Positions 45,549 through 58,834 of a stretch of 64,000 nucleotides of DNA are shown here, one piece after another. Under the pieces are notes generated by a model. The model ran no database searches. It saw only the letters and a list, made by a program, of their open reading frames with translations, and was not told the origin of the DNA. Source of the DNA: Xenoacremonium recifei. Taxonomy: Eukaryota > Ascomycota > Sordariomycetes > Hypocreales > Nectriaceae. Made by a program: the position numbers and the translations under genes. The stretch is from the NCBI GenBank assembly GCA_012184525.1, contig WOFQ01000008.1, positions 558,001 through 622,000 on the forward strand. The letters are read 5' to 3'. Position 1 is the stretch's first letter. Each line of letters begins with the position of its first letter.

Positions 45549-46847
45549 CTACAAGTTCCACTGTCCCCGAGGCCTTCGACCTACACGACTGTACTGGTTT
45601 GCTTCTTTGAAAGGCACTTTGAGTTCACTGGCTGCATTCAGCACAAACTCAGGCTCTCTCAGGAACTGTCTCGCAGCTTGTACAAGATCTGCCTGGGCTG
45701 TTACTCCATCTCCTTCTTGCACAACCGAGCGTGCGAATTCACCGCTTGTAATGGCACCAACAGCTGCAATTAGTAATTTCGAGCCTTCTGCCTTGACAGT
45801 CTCGCGCACTGCGCCAGCGAGGCTCGTCTGGAACGTCTGTGATAACTTAATCTTCTGCTGGGAGTTGTTGCCACCGCTGCTGACATCGAGGACGTCCACG
45901 CCAAGATCGGGCAGCAGCTTTGCGAGTCGGATAGTATCCTCAATGGTCCAAGACTCTTCACCAGACCATTCCATCCACTCGGTTGCCGATACTCGTACCC
46001 AAAGAGGCATATCCGAGGGGATAACACATCGAATCGCCTCAATAATCTCCTTCAATAAACGGGTTCTGTTTTCGAAGCTTCCGCCGTATTGGTCTGTTCG
46101 TTTCTGTAATACTGGTTCAGTAAATGAATAACTTCTTTTTCAAAGTGCACTTACGTTTGACAGGGGAGACAGAAAGCTGGACACAAGGTAGCCATGAGCT
46201 CCATGGATCTCAATGACATCAAAACCAGCCTTCACAGCTCTCTTGGCGGAATCAGCAAAGGCCTGCACGACTGCCTTGATTTCTTCGACGGTCAACGCCT
46301 TTGGAGCGCCATAGTCTGGAGCAAAGGGAATGGCACTCGGTCCGACAACATCGTCCGGCCAGCCACCAACGGAAGGGGGAGCCAGAGTCTTCTTGACAGT
46401 ACCACCAATCCAGGGGGGTAGCGTACTAGCCTTCCGACCAGCGTGAGCAATCTGTATCGATGCCTTTGTACCCTGACTGTGGATAAAATCCGTGATGCGT
46501 TTCAGGGGGGCTATCTGGCTATCAGTCCAGAGACCCGAGTCGTTCGGCGAGATGCGACCCCGCGGTTCAACGGCTGTGGCCTCCACGGTGACCAATCCCG
46601 CTCCATGCAAGGCGAATTGGCCTAGATGGACGAGATGCCAGTCGGATAAGTGGCCATCCTTGGCACTATAAGTGCACATAGGCGATACCACGAAGCGGTT
46701 GTGCAGGGTTACGCCCCGTATAGTCAATGGTTTGAACAGTGTTGGGGCCGAGTCTGGATCCAGAGCCGAGCCAGCAGGCGGGATTTGCGCCGGCGTGAAG
46801 TACGGTACACCCGGTGCAGGTTTGTTCTCGAGATCAGGTCTGCCCAT
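45549..46847 (-). CDS. Old-yellow-enzyme-type NADH:flavin oxidoreductase (YqjM-like)
   Basis: Exons 46155-46847 and 45549-46103 (51-nt GTAAGT...CAG intron) give 415 aa. FMN-barrel landmarks are FKPLTIRGVTLHNRFVVSPM, QIAHAGRKAS, the substrate-binding pair H215/H218 in IEIHGAHGYLVSSFLSP, and RTDQYGGSFENR. C58 in SPMCTYSA corresponds to the regulatory cysteine of the thermophilic-like/YqjM class of ene-reductases, which places it apart from yeast OYE1. Such enzymes reduce activated C=C bonds with NAD(P)H; the physiological substrate is unknown. The C-terminal part contains VDVLDVSSGGN and LIAAVGAITSGEFA. The expected C-terminal phosphate-binding segment is followed by a normal end, PRGQWNL. No cluster partners are adjacent. 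Confidence 0.92.
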
Positions 46848-48150
46848 GATTGATTGCTTTGTTATGCTCTTCGGTGGTGTGGGTTGGAATCTCGGCTCTG
46901 AATATGGCGGTTGAGTTGAGCTGCTGGAAGTGCAAGAACGACTCTACTGGAAACTGTGACAAGCAACTGTGAGTTGATGACTCGTTTCTGGAAATAACCA
47001 GGTGGCCGCAAGAGTGAAAATTGTTAAAGCTGGAATGGCAGGTCCTGCAATCCTTTTAAAAACAACGCTGTCTATCATGTGTTGATTTAAAATCATGATT
47101 TCTAGAGATTTCTCCAGGGTAGGGAAGATGGAACTCGGCATCCTGAAGTGGTTCACAGGCGGGGCTCTCAATCGGATTGATAAGCATTGTTCAACTCCAG
47201 CCGGGATGGCGTGAGAAGAAACAAGCCTAGCCGACGGATAGGCAGGAACGCATTTTGGATTGATTTCCTATACTGGAATATAGTGATCGTTGACGAGGCG
47301 AGGTTGAAATAAACTGACACCATACTCGCTCCTTTAGGAATACAATTGAGCACCCCCGCAGTAAGCCGTACCAGCACGCATTTCCCCGTAGAAGCCGGAG
47401 TATCGCGGAAGAGCCACAGCCTTCAACAATAGGAATAGTGCATCATTTCATGTCCGAATAGCGGTAACATCCGCTCACCATAAGCCGACGAGAAGATAAC
47501 AAGATGCGATGCGCGCTGTTGCTTCCTCTAGGGTAGGAGACAATGTACTGGGCTGGGGATGGTCTCGCCTAGTCCTGTCAGCCAAGGCAGCAGATGAGCG
47601 TCTTGATAGGTTGCGGTTAAGTTGACGCCGATCTCACCCCCCTTCTCAATGCCCAGGCTTGTCATGGACAAGGGAAGCAAGTCGCACGGCCAATGGATGT
47701 TCCCCGCGTTTTGGAAGGGTTAGCAACAGGGCGCAATGAAAGGTTAGTCTGAGGGGTAAGACGACGGCCGAGGGGGAATGGTTAAATGAAGTCAATGTCA
47801 TAGGGTCGTAATGCGACGTCTCACGGCCCGGGCCGTTACGTTCTTTGGTATAAGTACCTGCAACAACCTCATCCGAATGGTCCGAGTTCCTTTTGCTCAA
47901 TACTTATATTTTGGTGTTCTACATATGGTAGATCGGCACACCCGTAGGTGAGTACCTCAGCATACAGATTGCATTGAATAGGCAAGCCCGTGAGCTACAA
48001 GGCAATTCGAGCCTGTTCTCAACGGACAAAGATCAAACTCCTGATATCATTCCCAGACTCATTCTGCTGACCATTGACCAATACAGGCCTCGTCAAAGTC
48101 TAAATTTCCCTTCCTTCATACACACCCTTGCTCACCTACTTGGGGCCAGT
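46848..48150. other. Intergenic, promoter of the OYE-type gene and 3' flank of ccp1
   Basis: About 1.3 kb. No open frame with a family signal was seen and no repeat stands out. Confidence 0.4.
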
Positions 48151-49344
48151 TTACTCGTCCCAGGTAGGCTTCATCGTCCATCGAGAGTTCTCAGTGCCCT
48201 CAGCGAAAGGAACACCCAGCTCAAAGAGGCGGAGGACAACGGCAGAGAAGTCCTTGAAGAACAGGTTGTTGTCCTTGGCGTACTTCTCAACCCAGGGCTT
48301 GAGCTTCTTGTCCTGGACAAGGGCCATGTCGGTAGGCAGCATCATGAGGGTCTTGGTGGTCTTGTCCTCATACTGGTCGCAGTTAGCACATGGATTCAGA
48401 AAAATAGAGCTGGGATCTTAGCCTACCTGAGCAGGACCGTTCCACTTCTTCCACTGCCACTTCTCCTCGATCAGGAGGCGGTAGTAGTCGTTGGTCAGGA
48501 TAGTAGGGGAGAAGGTCCAAGGTCCCTCGAAGCCAGATCGATCGGTGTGGCATCGGCCAAGGGCGTGAGCACCGGAGAGGGCGACGATCTCCTGGTCGTT
48601 GAAGCCCATTCGGTAGAAGATGTCTCGGAGATGGTTGGAGTTCTTGGTGGCGTCGGGGAGGCGGCCATCAGGAGTGCAAGCAGAGACATCACGGTCAGAT
48701 CGGCCGGGGCGGTAGGGGATGATAGGACCCTGCATCTCCTGGATGGCGCAGACACCACCGAGGATCCAAAGATCGGAGTAGGTGATCCAGGGGAACTTGG
48801 CTTGAGTTTTCGTTTAGCATTACCATACTGACAAGCATGAGATGATAGGAAACTCACCCTTGACGGGCTCAAGGAAGTCGCGAGCAGCAATCAGACCAGC
48901 ATTGGCACCGTGGTCGGACTCGGGGGCAAATCGCATGGTGGCACCGTTGCTGCCACCGGTGCCAGTCTCCTTGTCGTAGGTGCCGCTGGCGTGCCAAGCG
49001 AGACGAAGCAGAACGGGACCGAAGCTGCCATCGTCATAGTCATCCTTCTCCTCCAGACGAGCGGCGATCTCGTTGTAGACCTTCTGGTAGTCCTCCTTGG
49101 AGGGGCTGAAGACCTTGGGGACGGCGGGCGCAGCGCCGTTGGTGGTGGTGTACCAGTAGCCAGCTCCTCCGGCCGCAGCAAGACCGGCAACCCAGAACAG
49201 AGCAGAGGACGACTTCTTGGCGGGCTCGGACGAGTAGAAACGGCGACCCTGCTGTCGGAGAGCGTGTCGAGGCGCAACAGCAAAGGTGCTGCGGGTGGTG
49301 GTTCGAGTGGCCACGCGGGCGAACTGGCGAGTTGCTGAGGCCAT
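48151..49344 (-). CDS. ccp1: Cytochrome c peroxidase, mitochondrial
   Basis: Exons 48858-49344, 48427-48800 and 48151-48372 give 360 aa. The N-terminus is bipartite, with an Arg/Thr-rich presequence (MASATRQFARVATRTTTRS) and a hydrophobic sorting segment at about 47-65 (SALFWVAGLAAAGGAGYWY), typical for delivery to the intermembrane space. Heme-pocket residues are R114, W117 and H118 in LRLAWHASGTYD. The proximal histidine lies in LSGAHALGRCH, and GFEGPWTFSP holds the radical tryptophan of the CCP class. The enzyme reduces H2O2 with electrons from cytochrome c. The first join restores VKAKFPWITYSDLW and the second restores GPAQ|YEDKTTKTLMML. The protein ends MKPTWDE. Confidence 0.96.
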
Positions 49345-50921
49345 CTGGAGGACGCGCAGTCAGTACCAGGGGATTGGAGCGCGCAAAGATAAGAGCGGGA
49401 GCACAGTGTTCGCGACAATTGAGTTGAGACAGGGACTGAACCAGGGCTCACGGCATGCTAAGTGGCGTGCTTACCTTGTCTTAAGACTGTGTATGAGACG
49501 GGGAACGAGAAAGCAGAGAATTGACGAAAGGAGTGTGTTTGAGAAGAAGAGTGAGTTTCGAAGGGGAAGGAAGGCCAGAAAGATAGGTAATCAGGATGGG
49601 AGCGACTGAAGCGTACCTACCCTACCTTAAGGGACGGCTCCAGTGAGTGAATGGAAGGCCCCAGAACGGCAGCGCAGCCTGGACCCCGACCCCCGACTAC
49701 GAAGCGAGCCGTCTCCCTGCATCTCGCCGCCGAACACACTGAAGCGCATTGCGGGAGTGCTTGAGCCCGCCGAAGATGCTGTTTAGTCGGCGATGCGTTG
49801 AAATTCGAGTCAGCTTACTGGTCCATCACGACAGACCCGCGGGGGAACGACCCATTGCGCGGTGGAGTTTCGGGGCAGGAATTGGCAGCTAAGGAGCTGA
49901 GACGCCGCTTTTAGGCCAGTCGTCAGGGCAGATGTCTCGCACCCGAGAGGCCGAGGTTGGCGCTACTGGCAGGGGTCCTGACAGCTCGGAATTCACCCTC
50001 AAATGCCTTGCGGTGCCTTGCGGCTCTTTTGCCGTGTTGCATCGAGCAGCCGGTGGCGATGTCGGGCACATCCATCGGGGTCCTGCTGAAATACAAATCA
50101 ACGACACCATCTTACCGTGTATGGAACCTCCGCCGGAATGACTCGAACCATGCCCGTTATCGCGACATCTCCCCTCGCCTCGTCAACCGCTGGATCCCGT
50201 CCTTATCTAAACGTGCTCCATCGGCCGGGGAAACACGCTTGAGCAAATGGTCAGGCAATAATTTGTCATCCTTCTCCAGAAACCAGAGTCAAGCACCGGC
50301 AGCCCCATATCGATTGTGGAACGCAGCCCAGTCCCTCCGCAACCCGTGGCTAAGTATTTGGAATTTCGTCGGAAATATCCGCGGCAGTGCCTTTGCAACT
50401 CCTTGAACCGTCTGTGACATGTGTTGCAAATTTCTCCTGAAAAGGCTGTATAAGATTTCGACACAAGATACCACAGTATGGCAACGAGAATTGTTGCTGT
50501 CAGCTATCTATTCATTCTCGGTTCGTAATTGAATACCTTCACGGGGAATTGCAGCCTCGGATGCTGCCGCCCTGAGCGGCGTACTCCGTATCGAGGTCTG
50601 TGTACTTCGGGTTGAATAATGCCCCTTGCTCTCTCTTCTGAAGTCGCTCACTTTGTGTGCATCCTCGGAAAACATCTCTCAAGAAGACATGGTATAATAT
50701 AAACCTCTACGTGAAAATTTAACACCGAATCAAACGATAACACCCTGCACCTTTCCTGTCCATCCAACCACCATTACTGGCATTGCTGCCCCAACTTTCG
50801 TCAAAATATCGTACAGATATAAGTTTGAACAAGTCCCATACAGTCCTAATCTCTTTGTTGAAGTTTCCAGAGCTTGCTGGTAGCCGATTCTTTTAGTCGA
50901 CACTGGCGCCGTCACTGCATC
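49345..50921. promoter_or_regulatory. ccp1 promoter and intergenic region
   Basis: About 1.6 kb up to the 3' end of prp39, both genes on the minus strand. No gene recognised. Short open frames near 49932-50464 lack family signals. Confidence 0.4.
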
Positions 50922-53243
50922 TTAATTGAAATCCGCAGTCCCTTGGGCGTTGGGGTCCGATTCAGTATGCATTTCATAAAAGTTGTAGTACCTTGCCTCA
51001 GCTCGGTCCTTGCTAGCTCCGTCAAGTTCGGGGCGGGAAACACCATTTTCCTTTCCAGCGTCGCCAGTCTTGGACATTGACATGACCGACGTAGGCCTAC
51101 GATGATGTTAGCATATCTCATTAAGATCAAGCCTGAACTTCAGCTGCTTACCCGAACATTTCTCGATCGACCTTGAGGAACAGCTTCATAGCATTCTTGT
51201 TGCCGCGCTGCACCAAGTAGCCCAGATAGACTCGGGCCAACTCCTTTTTCACCAACGGCGACAATCGACTTCGGTCTCGGAGAGCATCGAACACTGCTTG
51301 TATCCGCTCCCCGGACTGGTCCTCGAGCTTTGCACTTGTGGGCTGCTCTAGTTCAAACTGAAACCAGCTGTCCCAGAACAACCGACTGTCTGCATACCAT
51401 TGCACGTTCTTCAAAAAGACGGCCCTGGCTTCTTCCACCGAACCCTTTACTTTCCAAAGAAGGAATGCCCATTCAGCCACGAGCGCCGCCTTTGTGTAAA
51501 TATCGACGGTGGGTGCGTCGATCTGATCTTTGTAGACCTGAATGGCCGCGTCTAGCCCATTCTGTCGGCGTTGAACATGGGCCCACGACACGATGACCTC
51601 GATGCAATCGGGAAGCTTTAGGAGAATCGATGCGTGAATGTCCAGAGCTATGTCAACACGACCGCAACTCTCTTCGAAATATGCCCACTGCAATCGGATA
51701 CCAGGCCGACTGACAGGGACGAACATTGTTGACGCGCGCATGTAAATGTTTCGAACTTCCTCATCTTTGCCCTCTTGTGCAGACATCCATCGGGCATATC
51801 GGAACCACAAGTCGTCATAATAGGCACAGGTAACGAGACAACGCTCGTAGAGTGCTGTGATGCGAGCAAAATCGCCCTCGGTTTCTTCGAAATCCAAATA
51901 CTTCCGCCAATTTACCAATTGGGGATGTTCCAGAGCAGTAACGTGGAAGTACGGCCGCTTGATCTCGGATTCATAGGTCCAGCGCTTGGAAACTTCGCTC
52001 TGTGTCGCCGTGAACACTTCGTAGTACATATTGTCAATCTTGCCACGGATCTCTCGTTCGACCTCAAGCTCTGGTTTCTGCACGCCGCCATAAGCCATAG
52101 ATTCGGCCTCGACCTCGGACTTGAAACGGGCCAAGACATCGGCGGAAACTACTTCGGTGATGGGTTGACTGTGCGACAAGGTTCGGAATCGCTCATAGTA
52201 GCGTGCATATTGGTGCAGCGGAATGCGAATTATGCGGGCATGAATTGCATAGATACGATCATGTGCTTCTTGACGTTCCTCATACTCAATGTACTTGTCC
52301 CAAAAGGGGTGGGCGAGGAAGTCCAAGCCTACACACATGGCACCTCGTTCGAAGAGTCTGTCCGTTAGGTTAGATATGCACATCTCGTTGGGGATGGATG
52401 GGGCTTTGGGGGCGGAGAGGATCAGTACTGAGGGGAAGATGGTCGTGTGGGTGACGAGCAAAAACCGACATGAGGTTCTTTCGTGGGCATTATTGCAAAA
52501 ACGCGACGTAAGGTTTGGAACGAGACGGAAGAACATCAACAGAGCCTGGCAGAGAGCGTGAGAGAGCATCCCGGCATTTTGGGGCTACTGCAGGCATATC
52601 TCACCATCAGACATGTTGATAGTGATGTGTGAAACGAAGGCGAATACGTCGACCGAGACCATGTCGGTCAAGTGAGTTTCTGCACCGGCAGGTATCGTTA
52701 TGTTAAGGGCGAGGGAAGAAAATCATTCAACAGGACTTACTCTCTGACGAGCTGTGGGTCATGGGTCGTCTCCATTTTGAAGGAGCAATAGTCCGTCCAC
52801 AAGTCGACAGAATTGGTGATGCTGGAGCATCCTCGCTCATAGACCTACCACCGGTTAATACCAGCGACAGAACAAAGGGAGCATCTCTTCTCACCATCTC
52901 CGCAGATTCCGGTCCTGCAATATTGAACTCCATATCGGCGTATTTCTTCCAGTATCCGAAGAGGAGGGGAAACTTCAGTAGAAATCGATCGTAGGCATCG
53001 CGGAAAGTGGCCAACGCTTGGGGGCTTGAATTTCGGTTCAAACCACCTTCCAATGTCTCGCAGGCCTTGACGAGGTTCTCCCAGTTTTCGAAATTATCGG
53101 GATCGCTCTCCTGTAAGATGAATCTGTCAGTCGAGAAAGTCCGAGCAGGCCAAGTTCAAGATGCGACTCACCACCTCGGCGTTATGCTTGCGCACAGCCG
53201 CATACTCCTCCTCAGAGCCCCCAAAGTGGCCGAAGTCACTCAT
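50922..53243 (-). CDS. prp39: Pre-mRNA-processing factor Prp39 (U1 snRNP, HAT repeats)
   Basis: Five minus-strand exons, 53172-53243, 52895-53110, 52741-52844, 51152-52357 and 50922-51096, give 590 aa. Half-a-TPR (HAT) repeats run through the protein: NFENWENLVKACE, FGYWKKYADMEF, VDLWTDYCSFKM, HPFWDKYIEYEER, LVNWRKYLDFEE, DDLWFRYARWM, FWDSWFQFELEQ. The join LVRE|LFERGAMCVGLDFLAH matches Prp39. The protein acts with Prp42-type partners in U1 snRNP at 5' splice-site choice. Exons 3 and 4 are separated by 383 nt, far longer than the other introns here (50-62 nt). The C-terminal exon encodes a polar tail (SMSKTGDAGKENG ... QGTADFN). Start MSDFGHFGGSEEEY. Confidence 0.9.
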
Positions 53244-54736
53244 GATATCTTCTTTGAGCCGAGTAATCGCGTCGCGTAATGCGATTGATCAATGAATCGG
53301 AATGCGCGTAGTGATGAAGATGTTTCTGGTGGTGGAGGTAGAGATGGGAAGAATGAAGGCTCTGGCCGAGCAGCGAGTGGAATACCTTGGTGGTTGGGTT
53401 CGCGCGCGCGCTCGGCGGGATGACAGACAGGGATTGAGAATCGGAACCTGCGACGCGAGTCACAGCATTATCGTAAGTCAGGGATCATTTAGCAGCAGGA
53501 CTGTGAATTCCCGGCAAGATAAGATAAGTGGGGGCTGATAGGTGCTAATTGAAAGGCCTAAAATACAGATCTGAGAGGTTCCTCGTATGCACGTGCGCAA
53601 GGACCGCTCTCGGGGTAAGGATTTCCCGGGTGTTATATGACTAAGCCACTAGCGACCTGGTAAATTTCTTTGCGAGTGCTCCACGAGAAAGGTTTCCCTT
53701 CTTCTCTATCCTAAATTGAGCTGATGATGATTCTCACATAAATTTATGATAGGAAGAGAATGAACGCTTTCTCACAGAGAAAGCATGATCTCAATTTCGA
53801 ATCTGAAGCTTTCTTCATTCTTCGTTTAATATTCTTTACCTCCATCATCTCGATTGCATGTTGGCGTTGGTTCTGGCACACAAGCGCACAGGTTTGTCTG
53901 TTCGAAGATTCGTGGTTGTTTAATACTGTCTTTATGTATGCTGCTGGTTTGATGATACCGTTCTGGTTGGGTTCGAGTGTATCCGACCTTCAGCGAGTCT
54001 TCACTCGGAGCACCTTCTTCGGCCTATCATTGGATCTTCATTTCCCTGGTCCTTTTGAGAGAGTAAGAAGACATGTGGACAGAGTCGCGGATGTGGCAGC
54101 AACCAGGCTTGTACACTCGTCCATATTAGGGCTCCCGAGTCCCTCCAAGGATTGGATCCATGGGTGTGGCCCTAATTGTGTATTATTTGTCGTGAAGATT
54201 TCGCTTGTCATGGTGTATGGGATGTTGACTGCACGTAGCCGAGACTCGGCGTACGTCTTGGAGCTGACCTCGTGTGATCTGGTATATGTCCGGTATATAA
54301 GGTAGATATGAGCCCATCGCTCAGATGGTACGGGCTCAGACATAATTGCCGTTTGTTCAACCATCTTTTTTTTGGGCTACTGAATCAGGCACCGTTGCCC
54401 AACCTGTAGTTTTTGGCATGTTGGCATGCGAGGCATGTCTATTGTGGGGCTCCGATCTTCCATGAGGAGGCCACAACCACCGTTGGGTTGCTCCTAACGT
54501 CATCCTAAATAAAGCTACCTTATTGACCACAGCGTTCGTTTCAACACGTCAACCAAAGCCTCTCCCAGCCATAATTGCGACCCGAATAGAACACAACTGA
54601 CTGGTGCACGTGCCTTAGCATTTCCTGACTGCTATAAGACGCGGCCATGGACAAACCCCGCCGTTGACCGGTTCCTCCCTCTACCGACGGTAGATACTGA
54701 TCGCCGGATCCCTGAACACCAACCAAGTCTTACAGG
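53244..54736. promoter_or_regulatory. Divergent region between prp39 and the synaptojanin gene
   Basis: About 1.5 kb. It contains a 181-codon open frame at 53760-54305 (+) with hydrophobic stretches (FFILRLIFFTSIISIACW) in an AT-richer piece. No family is recognised and there is no leader typical of the other genes. An alternating CG run lies at 53401-53410. Confidence 0.35.
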
Positions 54737-57700
54737 ATGGACTATCCCACCGCTTCCTGGGGATCCCAGAGTCCCTCACCCGAGAAATCGAGCGAATTAT
54801 ACATCCGCGACTATCCACACCGATCCATTGCTATAGTCTCTTCCTCTCATGCCTTGATTCTGCGCTACACCTCTTCGACGAGCGAAGCTATCGCCAACGG
54901 ATCACTCACGTCTGTTGCGTCAGCACGACCGCGCGGAAATGGCGGCGAGGCGGTGACGCCGAAATGCATGGTGGAATTTGTGCCGTTATCAAAGAACCTG
55001 CTGCGCGACTACCGACCTCTTACACATCGACCGATATATGGTACTCTGGGCTTGATTGCGGTGAACGGAGAGGTTTTCCTATCTGTCATCACACACGCTT
55101 CTCGGGCTGCTACATTGCGACCAGGGGAATCTGTAGAGCGCATCTCGGGCGTGGCATTCTATTGTCTTAGCAGCTCAAACTATGACGATGTCGTGCCTTT
55201 GGAGTCTATGGATCCCGACCTATCCGACGGTGCCTCTGTGTACTCCCAATCCAGCCCGTATGGGCCCGGATTGAGTCGTCGTGAGGTGGCTGTAGAACAT
55301 CCATGCCATGATCTGCGCAATATTCTAAGCAATGGATCGTTCTATTATAGTACGGACTTTGATCTCACCAATAGAGTACAGGATAGGTAAGTTATCAGTC
55401 TCTCGTGGCAAGGACATAGCTGACAAGCGGCGCGGAAGGCCCATTAACTCTAATTCTTTCGATATCGACAACTTTGACGACATGTTCTTGTGGAACTCCT
55501 TCATGATTACTCCCCTTGTTCAATTTCGATCACGGCTAAGGCCGCAAGAGAGGGAAGCCCTTGATACCTCTCGCATCCTCACCTCTGCGATTCGAGGATT
55601 TTGTAAGACAATGACCATACCGCAAAGCTCTTCGCCTCTGAAGACATCCAATACGGGTATGCCGTCGTTCATGACTCTAGTCTCTCGGCTCTCTTGTCGA
55701 CGAGCTGGAACTCGTTTCAACGCGCGAGGCATTGACGATGACGGAAACGTGGCCAATTTTGTTGAAACAGAGACGACTTTTTGGAGCCCGACTGGCACAC
55801 TATTCTCCTATGCCCAAGTTCGAGGATCTGTGCCTATTTTCTGGGAACAAGCAGCAGATCTCATACCAGGGAGGCAGAAAATCACGGTGACCAGATCTCC
55901 CGATGGGACGCAACCCGCCTTCAACAAGCACTTTGAGGAACTGGAACATGGATATGGCGCTGTCCACGTCATCAACCTTCTGAGTGAGACCAAACCTGGC
56001 GAGGTTGAGCTCAGTAACTTGTATAGCAACGGCATTAGGCACTGCCCTCTGAGTCGCCCGGGCGTGGACGGATCATGGGATCACGCTCTCTTACGGGAGA
56101 CTCATTATGACTTTCATGCCGAGACCAAAGGACCTGCTGGCTATGAGGCTGCTCGTGAAATCCGCCGATATATTGAGGATTCGATAGACGGCTTTGCGTA
56201 CTATCTCGCCGAAGAGGCAAACGATGCCAACGAATATTCCCGGGGGAGCTCCCATGGACGAATGATAGTCGTGCTTCAGCAGGAGGGGGTGTTCCGGACG
56301 AACTGCCTCGATTGCTTGGATCGCACCAACTTGATCCAGACTCTAATCTCCCAGATGGCTGTTGAAGCCTTCCTCGGCCATCGGGGCATATTTGCCACCA
56401 GCGATTTCTGGATGAGACACTCCAGCATCTGGGCAGACAATGGCGATGCTCTCTCCAAGATATATGCTGGAACGGGCGCCTTAAAATCATCCTTCACTCG
56501 GCACGGGAAGATGTCGTTGTCTGGGGCAGTGGCTGATGTGCGAAAGTCGGTTCAAAGAATTTATCACAATAACTTCCTTGATCCTTCTCGACAAATCACT
56601 ATCGACATGTTGTTAGGACGGTTAGTTGGGCAAGCTCCAGTTCATCTCTTCGACCCTATCAGCGACTACGTCTCTGTTGAGCTTAATAAACGGAGTGCAG
56701 AGTATCTGTCCTTCAACAGCATCACTATGTGGGTCGGGACTTTCAACCTCAACGGCAGGACTGACGGAATCGATCACGATCTGGGACCTTGGCTCTTCCC
56801 AGAATCTTTGGGGGAAATCCAACCAGATATCTATGTGGTTGGGTTCCAGGAGATAGTCGAACTCAGTCCGCAACAAATCATGAATAGTGATCCCTCTAGA
56901 AAGAACATGTGGGAAAAGGCTGTCAAACGCAATCTGAATGACCGCCAAACTCAACTTGGAGGCGACAGATATGTGCTTCTACGAAGTGGACAGCTAGTTG
57001 GTGCAGCGTTGTGCATTTTTGTCAAGACGTCGGCCTTGGCGAACATTAAAAATGTTGAGGGCAGCGTCAAGAAGACCGGCATGTCTGGGATGGCTGGGAA
57101 TAAAGGGGCGGTTGCTATCCGTTTCGACTACGCCAACACACATATCTGCTTTGTGACGGCGCATCTGGCGGCTGGGTTCTCCAATTACGAGGAGCGAAAC
57201 AGAGATTATGCGACAATACATCACGGACTTCGCTTTCAGCGTAATCGAAGCATCGATGATCATGGTAAGCTCTACTCATACCTCTTGATCCTCATTATCT
57301 TATTGCTCTGTAGATGCTGTGATTTGGCTCGGGGACTTCAACTATCGAATTGGACTGGGTCTAGAGAGAGCCCGGGCCTTGGTCAAGAAGGGAGACTTCG
57401 AGACTCTTTACGAGAATGATCAGTTGAATCTCCAGATGGTCGCAGGCTTGTCGTTTCCTTTCTACTCGGAAGCGCGGATTACATTCCCTCCGACGTATAA
57501 ATTCGACATTGGTACTGACGAGTACGATACTTCGTATGCTCCCAAGTTTCTCCATTGCTTGAGAATTCTTGTTAATCTGTTGTCACAGCGAGAAAGCCCG
57601 TATCCCTGCTTGGACAGATCGAATCCTTCGAAAAGGCTCTAATCTGAAGCAATTCTTATATGATTCGGCACCACTGAAGTTTTCAGACCATCGTCCAGTA

Positions 57701-58834
57701 TTCGCCGCCTTTGAGTGCAAAGTCAGTATCTTTGACGAAGCTGTGCGAGAAGCCATAAGCCAGGAACTCTACAGGCGTCGCAAAGCCGAGGTCGGGGACG
57801 TGTCGGCCCATCTTGGTGCCGGCGATGATACTGACGACGAAGACCTGATCGGATATGATGCCGTCGAGCCTGGTCTGCCTCCGGCGAGCTCCGATCGACA
57901 GAAATGGTGGTTGGACAATCAGCAACCTGCTCGTGCTGCAGTATCTGTGCCTAAAAGCCACCCTGGCCAGGCAGTTGCGTTGAATCCCAAACGGCCATCA
58001 AATCCATTTGGCATGACAGATGAATCCGACTGGATATCTATCCCCAGGTCGTCGTCCAAGGCTTCTCTCTCGAGCATGTCGAGTTCTCCCTTTGAGAAAG
58101 TCAATCTGCCTCAGGCTATGTCTTCAGGAGTTAGCATCACGCCTCGGAAACTCCCGCCTCCTTACGATCCTTCTGCCGTACCAAACAAGGTTGGACGCAA
58201 AGCCCCTGGCGAAGATCAGGTCGGACGCAGCAAGGCCGACACTCCTCCGCCGCCGCCTCCTCCCAGACGACAGACTGCCGCTACAGCAACTGCTGCGGCT
58301 GTTGGACCTGGCCTTAATAGAACACAGACTCAGCCGCTACCACCGCCTCTGCGACCGACTTCTGCGGCTTCTTTTTCTTCTCAGAATTCAAGAGCTCTGA
58401 AGGATGGAAAGTCACCCCCCCCTGTGGCCAAGAAACCGGCACACTTAGCTACGGCACTCTCGCCGTCCTCAAGTCCGACTCCGAGTACTGTTCGGAACGG
58501 GGGGTCCATTGACGACGACTTTCGACCGCCGCTTCCGATCCGGACTGGCACCGGTGCTTCAATACATTCCACAAGACAAACAGTAGAGCTGCCCACCGTG
58601 AGGAAGCCCATAGCACCACCGAAACCCGCGATTGGTTCGTCAGCAGCCAGAGGCGTTGGATTACCCGGCATGATAGGTGATGAGGCGCGACCAGCACTGC
58701 CAAATCGGCGTGGTCCAGCTACGGACCCTCAAGTTCGACACCAAGGCTCAGGGCCTGTAGATTTACTAGATTCGCTGGACGAAGGATACGAAGTTGGGGG
58801 TTGGGAAACACTGAAGCCGAGCACTCGGGCGTAG
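54737..58834 (+). CDS. Synaptojanin-type polyphosphoinositide phosphatase (Sac1 + 5-phosphatase)
   Basis: Four exons, 54737-55386, 55439-57264, 57314-57533 and 57589-58834, encode 1313 aa. The N-terminal Sac domain (about 20-600) ends its catalytic part with NCLDCLDRTN; C506 and R512 form the CX5R(T) motif, so it should be active. The inositol 5-phosphatase domain (about 645-940) has TMWVGTFNLNGR, GMAGNKGAVAIRF, VIWLGDFNYRIG, IPAWTDRIL and FSDHRPVFA. The tail (about 940-1313) is Pro/Ser-rich, with poly-Pro runs that would bind SH3 proteins. This is the Inp52/Inp53 architecture, acting on PI(4,5)P2 and PI4P in endocytosis and Golgi-endosome traffic. The second exon's acceptor lies 13 nt after a more obvious one and is fixed by the frame (VQDR|PINSNSFDIDNFDD). 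Confidence 0.93.
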
